Notes under the pieces: generated by a model
Seen by the model: the letters and a program-made list of their open reading frames with translations, nothing else
The model's database searches: none
What the model was told of the DNA's origin: nothing
Assembly: GCA_001735895.1 (NCBI GenBank)
Contig: DS021198.1
Span: 989,280-1,044,811, forward strand
Length of the DNA stretch: 55,532 nt
Direction: 5' to 3'
From: Olavius algarvensis Gamma 3 endosymbiont
Lineage (GTDB): Bacteria; Pseudomonadota; Gammaproteobacteria; GCA-001735895
Part shown: positions 21,555 to 30,199 of the stretch, piece by piece
Numbering within the stretch: the first letter of the stretch is position 1
How the letters are laid out: the number at the start of each line of letters is the position of its first letter
Program-made: the position numbers and the translations under genes

Positions 21555-21631
21555 TGGTGTCCCCGGCCCGGTTCGAACGGGCAACCTACGCCTTAGGAGG
21601 GCGTCGCGCTATCCAGTTGTGCCACGGGGAC
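21555..21631 (-). tRNA. tRNA-Arg (anticodon CCT)
   Basis: Minus strand GTCCCCGTGGCACAACTGGATAGCGCGACGCCCTCCTAAGGCGTAGGTTGCCCGTTCGAACCGGGCCGGGGACACCA; pairing acceptor stem, CTCCTAA anticodon loop, TTCGAAC T-loop, encoded CCA. Confidence 0.95.
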
Positions 21632-21633
21632 AT

Positions 21634-21663
21634 TGAATGCGACCTATATTGTCGCCGGGTTAA
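21634..21663. repeat. Solo copy of the truD-element terminal repeat
   Basis: TGAATGCGACCTATATTGTCGCCGGGTTAA matches the right TIR at 55179-55208 at 29 of 30 positions. Confidence 0.85.
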
Positions 21664-21734
21664 TGGCTTAAGCGCAAGAAAATTCCAAAGCAGGCTTGGA
21701 TCAGCAGGCCACGGCGAGGGTTTCCACGGCGCTG

Positions 21735-22775
21735 CTAATTCTGGTAATAGTAGTCGTACTTAACCAACAAGGTGCGCATGAATTGCCAGGCTTCGCTATA
21801 GGAAAGCCCGCTGTCTTTCGGAATGATGATCTTGACGTAAAGATCGGCTCCCTTTTCACGCTTTAGCTTGGCCAGGCGTTGCTCGACTTGCGCCAGGCTC
21901 AGGCGGCTGTAACCCTCGTCGCCGGGCTGGCGATAACGAATAATTTTACCCGACTCGCCCTTGACGTAATAAACCTCGGCGATGTACTTGCCCTTGGCGC
22001 TGCGCGCCGGTTTGATCAATTCCTCGTACTTGGATTTGACGGTTTCGTAATCGCCCTTCAGGCTCAGCAATTGCTGGTTGTAGGCTTCGATTTCCTGGTT
22101 TAACAGTGTTTTATCCTGGGTTAGTTGGTTGATGCTTTGCTGCTGTTGCGTGCTCGAGGCGGACAGTTCACCAATTCGCGTGCGCGCTTCCTCAAGCTGT
22201 TGACGGGTTTGTTCGTCGGCGAGTTTCTGCTGCTCGAGCTGCTGGCGGGTTTGTTCATCAGCGAGTTTCTGTTGCTCGAGCTGTTGGTTGAGGGCCTCAA
22301 TCTGTTGCGCCAGCTCGCGATACTGAGCAGTCGCGGCGTCGATTTCCAGGTTCGCAGCATCCAGTTGCCTGCGGGTTTGCTGCAAACTGATTTCGAGTCC
22401 GCTATTGGCCAGCTCCAGCGTGGCGATGCTGGACTCCTGCTCACGAATCGCTTGTTGCGCGAGTTCGAGTTCCTCGTCTTTTTTCAGCAGCCGCAGCCGC
22501 AGTATCGAATTACTCTGTTCGGCGTTGGCAAGGCGTTCTTCCAGGGTGGCGTTCTCTAGCGAAGTCGACTCGATCATTTGCACCGCCATACGCTCGGCGG
22601 CGATGCTTTCCTGCAGTTCCGCCACCAATTGCCAGTTGCGCACCACTAGCAGGCTGGTCGCCATCAGGAAAATCAAGGTGATAACCATCATGATATCGGT
22701 AAAGGATGGCCAGAAACTGTTTTCACCGCCAATTCCAGCGTGGTGGCCTCCGATCGGTGGAAAACTCGTAGCCAT
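21735..22775 (-). CDS. MotB/ZorB-like membrane-anchored coiled-coil protein with unassigned C-terminal domain
   Basis: N-terminal FWPSFTDIMMVITLIFLMATSLLV TM with Asp as in MotB/ExbD-type stators; long coiled coil; C-terminus not recognisably OmpA-like. Confidence 0.65.
   Translation of the reverse strand: MATSFPPIGGHHAGIGGENSFWPSFTDIMMVITLIFLMATSLLVVRNWQLVAELQESIAAERMAVQMIESTSLENATLEERLANAEQSNSILRLRLLKKDEELELAQQAIREQESSIATLELANSGLEISLQQTRRQLDAANLEIDAATAQYRELAQQIEALNQQLEQQKLADEQTRQQLEQQKLADEQTRQQLEEARTRIGELSASSTQQQQSINQLTQDKTLLNQEIEAYNQQLLSLKGDYETVKSKYEELIKPARSAKGKYIAEVYYVKGESGKIIRYRQPGDEGYSRLSLAQVEQRLAKLKREKGADLYVKIIIPKDSGLSYSEAWQFMRTLLVKYDYYYQN
22197..22280 (-). repeat. Two 42-bp tandem units in the coiled-coil region
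   Basis: ctgttgacgggtttgttcgtcggcgagtttctgctgctcgag followed by ctgctggcgggtttgttcatcagcgagtttctgttgctcgag; encodes (LEQQKLADEQTRQQ)2. Confidence 0.85.
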
Positions 22776-22781
22776 GAAAAT

Positions 22782-23723
22782 CTAGGACCCGCGCTGGCTC
22801 GACGGCAGGCGGAAGCCTTCGCGCAGAATCAATTTGATATCTTCCAGTTCGGCGCCGAGATTTTCGAGCTGTTGCTGGTTGGTGAATATGGTCTGTTGCA
22901 GGCTGAGCGCCGCGTCGTGATAAGTTTCCTGGGTGGCGCGCAACCGGTCGGCGGCATGGATTACCGATTTGATCAAATCGCTCATCTTGTGCACGATATC
23001 GTCGCTCGACTTGACGTAATTCGGCAACAAATAAACCGAGGTCAAATGTTCGACGCCGCTCAGGAAATGGGTCTGCACGTCGTTCAGTCGGGTATAAAAA
23101 TAACCGAAGACGACGTAGGAAATGATAGCGGTAATGGTGGTCGACAGCGCGGTAGACATACCGTGAATCACTAGTCCCATGCCGCCCAGGCTGGCATCGG
23201 CCGAATCGATCAGATCGGAGGCGCCGAGCAGGGCGATCGATAGCGATACGATGGTGCCGAAAACACCCGTCAGAATCAGGATATTATTAATAAAACGGAT
23301 TAGTCCGAAGCGGGTGGCCTCGTCTGCGTTCAGCATCGCGGCCAGCGCGCTATGATTGATTTCACCGTTGGCGTTTTGTATCGATTGCAGGGTTGAATGC
23401 CGCATCGCGACGATGGAATCGGCGGCTAAACCCTCCATCAGGTCGGGTTTCAGCGCTTCGACGTTTTTGACGAAGCGGGCAATCGCGGTCTCTTCGCGCC
23501 GATAACGCAGCAGGTTAAGCAGAATATTGCCGAGACCGACGATCAACAGGCCCAGAATCGCGCCATTGATCGTGATGCCGATATGGGTTAGCTGGTTTTC
23601 AAAATAAAACGGATAGATCAGCTGGAAATTCAGTGCGATCAGCAGGATCGCAGCGCTCACCACGACGCCGAACTGGATGATGATCTTGAGACTAAGGCTG
23701 GTAAGCAGGCGCTGAATATCCAT
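22782..23723 (-). CDS. MotA/TolQ/ExbB-like proton channel family protein
   Basis: Hydrophobic N-terminal TM pair, then TRFGLIRFINNILILTGVFGTIVSLSIALLGA and GLVIHGMSTALSTTITAIISYVVFGYFY typical of MotA/TolQ TM3-TM4. Confidence 0.75.
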   Translation of the reverse strand: MDIQRLLTSLSLKIIIQFGVVVSAAILLIALNFQLIYPFYFENQLTHIGITINGAILGLLIVGLGNILLNLLRYRREETAIARFVKNVEALKPDLMEGLAADSIVAMRHSTLQSIQNANGEINHSALAAMLNADEATRFGLIRFINNILILTGVFGTIVSLSIALLGASDLIDSADASLGGMGLVIHGMSTALSTTITAIISYVVFGYFYTRLNDVQTHFLSGVEHLTSVYLLPNYVKSSDDIVHKMSDLIKSVIHAADRLRATQETYHDAALSLQQTIFTNQQQLENLGAELEDIKLILREGFRLPSSQRGS

Positions 23724-23924
23724 TGCGGGGTTCTCTGGGTGGATTAGCTAATTCTGGAACGGGCAACTCTAGCCACGGCATTTAATAATGTTTTCGGGTG
23801 GAAGTCAAAATGACGGCGCTGGGCGACTGTCGGGTGTTTCTCCGCCACTGCAAATCTCAAAACGGTCAGCCCTCTCATTTCACCGCCGCCGCGCTTAGGC
23901 GCCGGTTGGCAGAGCGTTGCCCTA

Positions 23925-25292
23925 TCAGAACATTGCTTTACGCAGGTGGTTGATGAGGTCGATCTGCGTAATCAAGCCGTAAAAATTTCCGTCTTCGGCA
24001 ATAATCGCGATCTTATCCTCCTTAAACAGGTTCACGATGGCGTCGATGCGAGCGCTGGGCGGCACCATTTCGAGGTCGGTGACCATGACTTCAGCGACTT
24101 TCATCTGGAAGCTGTCCTTGTCTTCGTAGATGCCCAGCAAAATATCGGATTCGTCGATCAGGCCGACGATGTGACCGTCATCGACAACCGGCAGTTGCGA
24201 CACATCGAACATGCGCATGCGTTTATAGGTCGTTATCAGATTGTCTTCCGAAGTCACTGTGATCATGTCGCCGCTATCCATCGGGCGCGCAATTAGATCG
24301 CGTAAATCTCCATGGCTCTCGCGCTCCAGTAAGCCCTGGTCGGCGAGCCAGGAATCGTTGAACGACTTATTTAGATACTTGTTGCCGGTATCACAAGCGA
24401 AAGTCAGCACCGTTTTAGCTTCGGTTTGCTCCTGACAGTAGCGCAACGCGGCGGTTAGCAGCGTGCCGGTGGATGAGCCGGCGATAATTCCTTCGCGGCG
24501 CAATAGTTCGCGCTGATTGCGGAAGGCTTCCCGGTCGCTGATCGAGTAACCCTTTTTTACCAGACTGATATCGCAGATCGGCGGCATGAAATCCTCGCCG
24601 ATTCCCTCGACCAGCCAGGACGAAGCCTTCGGCGTATTACCGGTATTGATGGTATCCGCAAGAATCGATCCGACCGGGTCCGCGACGATCATTTCGAGTT
24701 CCGGCAAGACCTCGTGGAAATATTGCCCCAGCCCGGTGACCGTGCCGCTCGAGCCGACACCGACGACAACCGCATCGAGCTTGCCGTCCATTTGGCGCAT
24801 GATTTCCGGGCCGGTGTCGATCTTATGGGTTTTGGGGTTGTTGGGATTGGAGAACTGGTCGATAAAATACGAATTCGGGATTTCGGCGGCGAGGCGCTTG
24901 GCGTAATCCTGATAATATTCCGGATGCCCCTTTTGTACGTCGGAACGCGTCAGGCGCACATCGACGCCCATGGCGCGGATATGGCGGATCTTGTCGGGGC
25001 TCATCTTGTCCGGGATCACCAGGATCAAGCGATAACCTTTCTGCGCCGCGACCAGCCCCAGTCCCAGCCCGGTGTTACCCGCGGTGGCTTCGATAATGGT
25101 GCCGCCCGGCTCGATCTTGCCTTCTTTCTCCGCCGCTTCGATCATGCAGATCGCGATCCGGTCCTTGATCGAACCGCCCGGATTTTCGGATTCCATTTTG
25201 ATGTACAGGTCGCAGGGACCGGTATCGAACTTGCTGAGTTTGAGAATTGGTGTGTTGCCAATCAGTTCGAGTACAGAATTAACAGTTTCCAT
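23925..25292 (-). CDS. Cystathionine beta-synthase (PLP fold plus C-terminal CBS domains)
   Basis: KMESENPGGSIKDRIA, EATAGNTGLGLGLVA; C-terminal paired CBS domains. Confidence 0.85.
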   Translation of the reverse strand: METVNSVLELIGNTPILKLSKFDTGPCDLYIKMESENPGGSIKDRIAICMIEAAEKEGKIEPGGTIIEATAGNTGLGLGLVAAQKGYRLILVIPDKMSPDKIRHIRAMGVDVRLTRSDVQKGHPEYYQDYAKRLAAEIPNSYFIDQFSNPNNPKTHKIDTGPEIMRQMDGKLDAVVVGVGSSGTVTGLGQYFHEVLPELEMIVADPVGSILADTINTGNTPKASSWLVEGIGEDFMPPICDISLVKKGYSISDREAFRNQRELLRREGIIAGSSTGTLLTAALRYCQEQTEAKTVLTFACDTGNKYLNKSFNDSWLADQGLLERESHGDLRDLIARPMDSGDMITVTSEDNLITTYKRMRMFDVSQLPVVDDGHIVGLIDESDILLGIYEDKDSFQMKVAEVMVTDLEMVPPSARIDAIVNLFKEDKIAIIAEDGNFYGLITQIDLINHLRKAMF

Positions 25293-25315
25293 CGTAATTT
25301 TCCATCATCATGGTG

Positions 25316-26425
25316 TCAGGAGCTGGCTTTATTGTAACTAACCCGGTATTGGCTGAGCGCAAGCCACTCGGGATCGACCTCGATGCCCCAGCCGGGTTGA
25401 TCAGACAATAACACGTTGCCGTCCCTGATTTCGAATTCGGGACTAAAAATTTGTCGTTGCCAGGGGTAATAGTCGCTGCCCTCGATCGAAAACTCGACGT
25501 ATTTGCCGGCATTTTCGATCGCCGCCATGAAATGCAGGGAGAACAGCGTGACCAGGCTCAGGTTGGCGGAATGCAAAGTGCAGGGAATCCCGGCCCGGCT
25601 GGCGTAAGCGGCCACCTTGAGCGTGCGGGTAATGCCTCCCATGTAGCAGATATCGGGCTGTACGATGTCGACGGCATGGCTGTCTATCATCTGCTTCCAG
25701 ACGGTCAGGTTGTTGTCCTGTTCGCCGCCGCTGACGTCGATATCGAGCGCCGCGGTCACCTGACGCGTCCATTCGAGCTCCCAGTAGGGGCAAGGTTCTT
25801 CGTAGTGGCTGACGCCGAAATCGGCCAGCATATGCCCGATCTCGATTGCCTTTTTCGGGGTATATCCGCTATTCGCGTCGACCATCAACGTCACTTCGTC
25901 GCCCAGTTGCGCGCGCATGGTTGCGACAATTTCCTCGGTGCGCCCCGGCCATTGATCGACATCCTGCCCGCATTCGGCGGCGATGCGAAACTTGAACGCC
26001 CGGTAGCCGTATTCCTGCTTGAGTGCGAGCATACGCTCGGCTTCCTGCTGCGGGGTTATATCGCGTTTCATGCTGGAGGCATACACCGGAAATTCGCGGC
26101 CGGTGCCGCCGAGCAACCGGCTGACGCTTTTGCCGGCGCGTTTACCGCGGATATCCCATAGCGCGGTATCGACACCGCACAATGCGCGGTACAAATAGGT
26201 CCCCTGAAACTTGTGCTCGCGCTCGAGCACGCGCTGGGTTACCGCCTCGATGTCATCCGCATCCATGCCGAGCACGTGGCAGGCGACCTGGCGGTGCAGG
26301 ACTTCGGCGCTAAGGTCGGCGTTATAAGGTGAAACCTGGCCCCAGCCGGCATCTCCCTCGTCGGTGCGTACCCGCACCAGCGCCACATATTCCGTGGCAA
26401 AGGTTTCGATGCTGGAAATTATCAT
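25316..26425 (-). CDS. Mandelate racemase/muconate lactonizing enzyme family (enolase superfamily)
   Basis: GVDTALWDIRGKRAGKSVSRLLGG, FKFRIA, LMVDANSGYTPKKAIEIG, YEEPCPYWE, DIVQPDICYMGGITRTLKVA. Confidence 0.85.
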   Translation of the reverse strand: MIISSIETFATEYVALVRVRTDEGDAGWGQVSPYNADLSAEVLHRQVACHVLGMDADDIEAVTQRVLEREHKFQGTYLYRALCGVDTALWDIRGKRAGKSVSRLLGGTGREFPVYASSMKRDITPQQEAERMLALKQEYGYRAFKFRIAAECGQDVDQWPGRTEEIVATMRAQLGDEVTLMVDANSGYTPKKAIEIGHMLADFGVSHYEEPCPYWELEWTRQVTAALDIDVSGGEQDNNLTVWKQMIDSHAVDIVQPDICYMGGITRTLKVAAYASRAGIPCTLHSANLSLVTLFSLHFMAAIENAGKYVEFSIEGSDYYPWQRQIFSPEFEIRDGNVLLSDQPGWGIEVDPEWLALSQYRVSYNKASS

Positions 26426-26437
26426 GCGGCGAACCGC

Positions 26438-27634
26438 TTAAAGACTATCCAGTGCCTGTTTCAGGTCGGCGATCAAGTCTTCCGCGGATTCCAGACCGGC
26501 GGACAGCCGCACTAGGCCATCGGTGATGCCGGCGGCCATGCGTTCTTCGCGCGGCATGTCGGCATGGGTCATGGTAACCGAGTGGGTCACCAGGGATTCT
26601 ACCGATCCGAGATTTTCCGCCAGGCTCCAGAGCTGCAGTCTATCCATCAGTTTCTTGCCCGATTCGACCCCGCCGTGAACCTCGAACCATAGCATCGAAC
26701 CGTGGCCGCTGGCCTGACGGTCGGCGAGTTCTTTTTGCGGGAAAGACTCGAGGCCGGGATAACAAACCTGATCGACATTGGCATGCGTTTCGAGAAACCT
26801 GGCCACCTCGAGTGCGTTAGCCGACTGCGCCTCGATCCGGGTGCTCATGGTCTTGATGCCCTGCAGCGTATAAAACGCCACCATCGGCGTCATGTTACTG
26901 CCGAGGCAGTTGCGCACAAACATGATTTGTTCGAGGTGCTCTTGGCTTGCCGCGGTTATCGAGCCGCCGACGCTGACGTTATGCCCCTCCATGAATTTGG
27001 TGGTGCTATGCAGGGTGATATCCGCGCCGAGCTCCAGCGGGCGCTGGTAAAAAGGCGTCAGAAACGTATTGTCGACCACATGCGGAATGCCGTGGGCTTG
27101 CGCCACCTCGGAAACCGCGGCGATATCGGTTAGTTTGAGGGTCGGATTGGCCGGCGATTCGGTGAAAATCAACCGGGTATTGTCGCGGATCGCCTGTTTG
27201 ATGTTTTCCGGATTGGAAGTGTCGACAAAACTGCACTCCAGTCCCCAGCGATTCAATACCTTGGTCGATACCCGGTGGGTGCCGCCATAGACCACATCCG
27301 ACAGGATAGCGTGGTCGCCGCTGCCGACCAGGCCCATGATAGTGCAGCTGGTGGCGGCCATGCCGGTGGCGAAACACAGACTGCCGGCGCCGCCCTCGAG
27401 CGCGGTGATTTTTTCTTCCAGCGCGGTTACCGTCGGATTGCCGGAGCGGCTGTAGGAGTAACCTTTCTCGAGATATTGATCGACCGACTCCTGGACGTAG
27501 GTGGTGGTTTGGTAAATCGGTGTCAGGATGGCGCCGGTAACCGGGTCGGGTCTGACGCCGGCCCGTACTTCGCGAGTTTTGAAATGCTGCTTGTCGTTGG
27601 CGCTCATCAGTTTCCCCGGTGATGGAAATTGCAA
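26438..27634 (-). CDS. Trans-sulfuration PLP enzyme (cystathionine gamma-lyase/synthase family)
   Basis: PIYQTTTYVQESVDQYLEKGYSYSRSGNPTVTALEEKITALEGG, HSTTKFMEGHNVSVGG. Confidence 0.88.
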   Translation of the reverse strand: MQFPSPGKLMSANDKQHFKTREVRAGVRPDPVTGAILTPIYQTTTYVQESVDQYLEKGYSYSRSGNPTVTALEEKITALEGGAGSLCFATGMAATSCTIMGLVGSGDHAILSDVVYGGTHRVSTKVLNRWGLECSFVDTSNPENIKQAIRDNTRLIFTESPANPTLKLTDIAAVSEVAQAHGIPHVVDNTFLTPFYQRPLELGADITLHSTTKFMEGHNVSVGGSITAASQEHLEQIMFVRNCLGSNMTPMVAFYTLQGIKTMSTRIEAQSANALEVARFLETHANVDQVCYPGLESFPQKELADRQASGHGSMLWFEVHGGVESGKKLMDRLQLWSLAENLGSVESLVTHSVTMTHADMPREERMAAGITDGLVRLSAGLESAEDLIADLKQALDSL

Positions 27635-27716
27635 AAGACGGCAATTCTAGCATTACTAAATCAAATTAAAAAAGCTTGCCGCTTAGTACTGGTGCTGACC
27701 AGGTCAATCTAGCAAA

Positions 27717-29807
27717 ATGTCGGCTATGGCCGCCGAAATTTATCCACGTACCGGGCATTCCACCTGCCCGCATGACTGCCCCAGTACCTGTGCGCTCGAA
27801 GTCGAGCTGCTCGCGGCCGATACTATTGGGCTGGTCAGCGGCGCCCGCGACAACAGTTACACCGCGGGCGTCATCTGCGCCAAGGTGGCGCGCTACGCCG
27901 AGCGTCTGCATCACCCCGATCGGCTCGCGCGCCCGCTGCGGCGGCGCGGCGCCAAGGGTGTCGGCCTGCCGGCCTTCGAGCCGATAAGCTGGGAGCAGGC
28001 GCTAGACGAAGTGGCCGAACAATTCGCGCAGGCGATGCAGCAACAGGGTAGCGAAACCCTATGGCCCTATCACTACGCCGGCACCATGGGTTTGCTTCAG
28101 CGCGACAGCATTCAGCTGTTTCGCAACCTATTGAAGACGTCGCGCCAGCACTCGACCTTTTGCATTACGCTGGCCGACGCCGGCTGGATCGCCGGTACCG
28201 GCATCAAGCGCGGCGCCGATCCGCGCCAGATGGCGAATAGCGACCTGGTCGTCATGTGGGGCGGTAATCCGGTATACACCCAGGTCAACGTCATGCACCA
28301 CATTGCCAAAGCACGGCGCGAACGCGGGGCCAAGCTGGTGGTGGTCGACCCTTACACGACCGCCACGGCGCGCAAGGCCGATCAACACTTGATGCTGCGT
28401 CCGGGTACCGATGGCGCACTGGCCTGCGCCGTGATGCACCAATTGTTCGCCGATGAACTGGTCGACCGCGATTACCTCGCCCGCTACTGCGATTTGCCGG
28501 GCGAACTTGAAACTCACCTGCAATCGAGATCGCCGTCCTGGGCGGCCGCGATTACCGGTCTTGGCGTCACCGAAATAATCGAGTTTGCGCGCTTATACGG
28601 TAGTACCCAACAGAGCTTTTTACGCCTGGGTTACGGTTTTACCCGTTCGCGTAACGGCGCCGCCAACATGCATGCCGCTACCTGCTTGCCGGCCTTAACC
28701 GGCGCCTGGCGATATCCCGGGGGCGGTGCCCTGTATTCGAACTCCGGCATGTACGACATCGATCAAACCGTAATCAAGGGGCTGGATCAGCTCGATCCAG
28801 CGACCCGCGTGCTGGATCAGTCACGCATCGGCGACGTGCTATGCGGCAATCCGCGCGACCTCCAGGATGGGCCTCCGATTACCGCGTTGATGATACAAAA
28901 TACCAATCCGGTAGTGGTGGCGCCGGAAACCCGCAAGGTATTGCAGGGATTTGCCCGTGACGACCTGTTCGTCTGCGTGCACGAACAATTCATGACCGAA
29001 ACCGCCGCCATGGCGGATATCGTTTTGCCGGCCACCATGTTTCTCGAGCACGATGACTTTTACCAAGCCGGCGGGCATACCCATGTGCAGACAACGCGGG
29101 CACTGGTGACGCCGTTCGCCGAATGCCGCAGCAACCACTGGGTATTGAAACAGATCGCGCATCGTCTCGGCTTCAGCCGTGACGGTTTCGACCTGGAACC
29201 GCGTGAATTGATCGATGGGAGTCTCAGGGCCAGCGGATTGCCCGATGAAAAAATCCTGTATCGCGAGCGTTGGTTAGATTGCGCGCCCGATTTCGAAACC
29301 GGTAATTTTCTGAATGGCTTCGAGACCCCCGATCGCCGCTTCCATTTCAAACCCGACTGGGGCCGGGTGGGCGCCGATTTCGACGCGATGCCGCTGCTGC
29401 CGGATCACATGGCGGTCGGCAACGCAACCGATGAGCAACATCCGTTCCGACTGGTCGCAGCCCCGGCAAGACAATTTTTGAATACCAGTTTCACAGAAAC
29501 TTCGACCGCAAAAGCCGCGGAAGGGCGGCCGACCCTATTGCTGCGCAGTGACGATGCGGCCAGGCTCGGCGTTAGCGACGGCGGCCTGGCGCGCGTCGGC
29601 AACCGACTCGCCGATATACTGCTGCATGCCAGGCTGTTCGACGGCATGCAGCCCGGCGTTGTCGTGATCGAGAGTATCTGGCCCAACGGCGCCTTTATCG
29701 AAGGGCTCGGCGTTAACGCGCTGGTATCGGCTGAACCCGGGAAACCCAACGGCGGTGCGATTTTTCACGATACCGCAGTCTGGATAAAACCCCACCCAGG
29801 AGAGTGA
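27717..29807 (+). CDS. Molybdopterin-dependent oxidoreductase
   Basis: CPHDCPSTCALEVE Cys motif, RLARPLRRRGAKG, WEQALDEVAEQFA, DLVVMWGGNPVYTQVNVMHHI, ADIVLPATMFLEHDD. Confidence 0.88.
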   Translation: MSAMAAEIYPRTGHSTCPHDCPSTCALEVELLAADTIGLVSGARDNSYTAGVICAKVARYAERLHHPDRLARPLRRRGAKGVGLPAFEPISWEQALDEVAEQFAQAMQQQGSETLWPYHYAGTMGLLQRDSIQLFRNLLKTSRQHSTFCITLADAGWIAGTGIKRGADPRQMANSDLVVMWGGNPVYTQVNVMHHIAKARRERGAKLVVVDPYTTATARKADQHLMLRPGTDGALACAVMHQLFADELVDRDYLARYCDLPGELETHLQSRSPSWAAAITGLGVTEIIEFARLYGSTQQSFLRLGYGFTRSRNGAANMHAATCLPALTGAWRYPGGGALYSNSGMYDIDQTVIKGLDQLDPATRVLDQSRIGDVLCGNPRDLQDGPPITALMIQNTNPVVVAPETRKVLQGFARDDLFVCVHEQFMTETAAMADIVLPATMFLEHDDFYQAGGHTHVQTTRALVTPFAECRSNHWVLKQIAHRLGFSRDGFDLEPRELIDGSLRASGLPDEKILYRERWLDCAPDFETGNFLNGFETPDRRFHFKPDWGRVGADFDAMPLLPDHMAVGNATDEQHPFRLVAAPARQFLNTSFTETSTAKAAEGRPTLLLRSDDAARLGVSDGGLARVGNRLADILLHARLFDGMQPGVVVIESIWPNGAFIEGLGVNALVSAEPGKPNGGAIFHDTAVWIKPHPGE

Positions 29808-29808
29808 T

Positions 29809-30168
29809 ATGAGTACCCACGAAAAACTCGACTACGTCGAATTTCCGGCTGCCGACATGGACGCCACCAAAGCGTTTTTCAGCAAAGTCTTCGGTTGGAG
29901 CTTCGAACAGTTCGGCCCCGATTATTGCGCCTTTTCGAAGCAGGGGCTGGACGGTGGGTTCTACCGTTCGGAGCTGTACTCGAACTCCGCCAGGGGCGCT
30001 GCCTTACTGGTTTTTTACAGCGAGGACCTGGCCGCTACGCTGTCAAAGGTCGAAGCGGCCGGCGGCCGCATCGAAAAACCGGTGTTTGAATTTCCGGGCG
30101 GTCGCCGCTTTCATTTTTGCGAGCCCAGCGGTAACGAGTTTGCCGTCTGGTCCGATAAGCCGGCGTAA
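29809..30168 (+). CDS. VOC (glyoxalase/bleomycin resistance) family protein
   Basis: YVEFPAADMDATKAFFSKVFGWSFEQFGPDYCAF; FCEPSGNEFAVWS. Confidence 0.85.
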   Translation: MSTHEKLDYVEFPAADMDATKAFFSKVFGWSFEQFGPDYCAFSKQGLDGGFYRSELYSNSARGAALLVFYSEDLAATLSKVEAAGGRIEKPVFEFPGGRRFHFCEPSGNEFAVWSDKPA

Positions 30169-30199
30169 ACCGGCCGCCGGCGGCGACCGGTCGCGGCTG

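Noticed and set aside
20087-21663. Composite transposon carrying the FAD oxidase and tRNA-Arg
   Set aside because: The two flanking terminus-like sequences are not well-matched TIRs of one unit and no convincing target duplication flanks the segment.
21735-23723. Zorya antiphage system (ZorA/ZorB)
   Set aside because: MotA/MotB-like pair resembles ZorAB superficially, but there is no ZorC/D/E nearby and no recognisable OmpA domain in the second protein.
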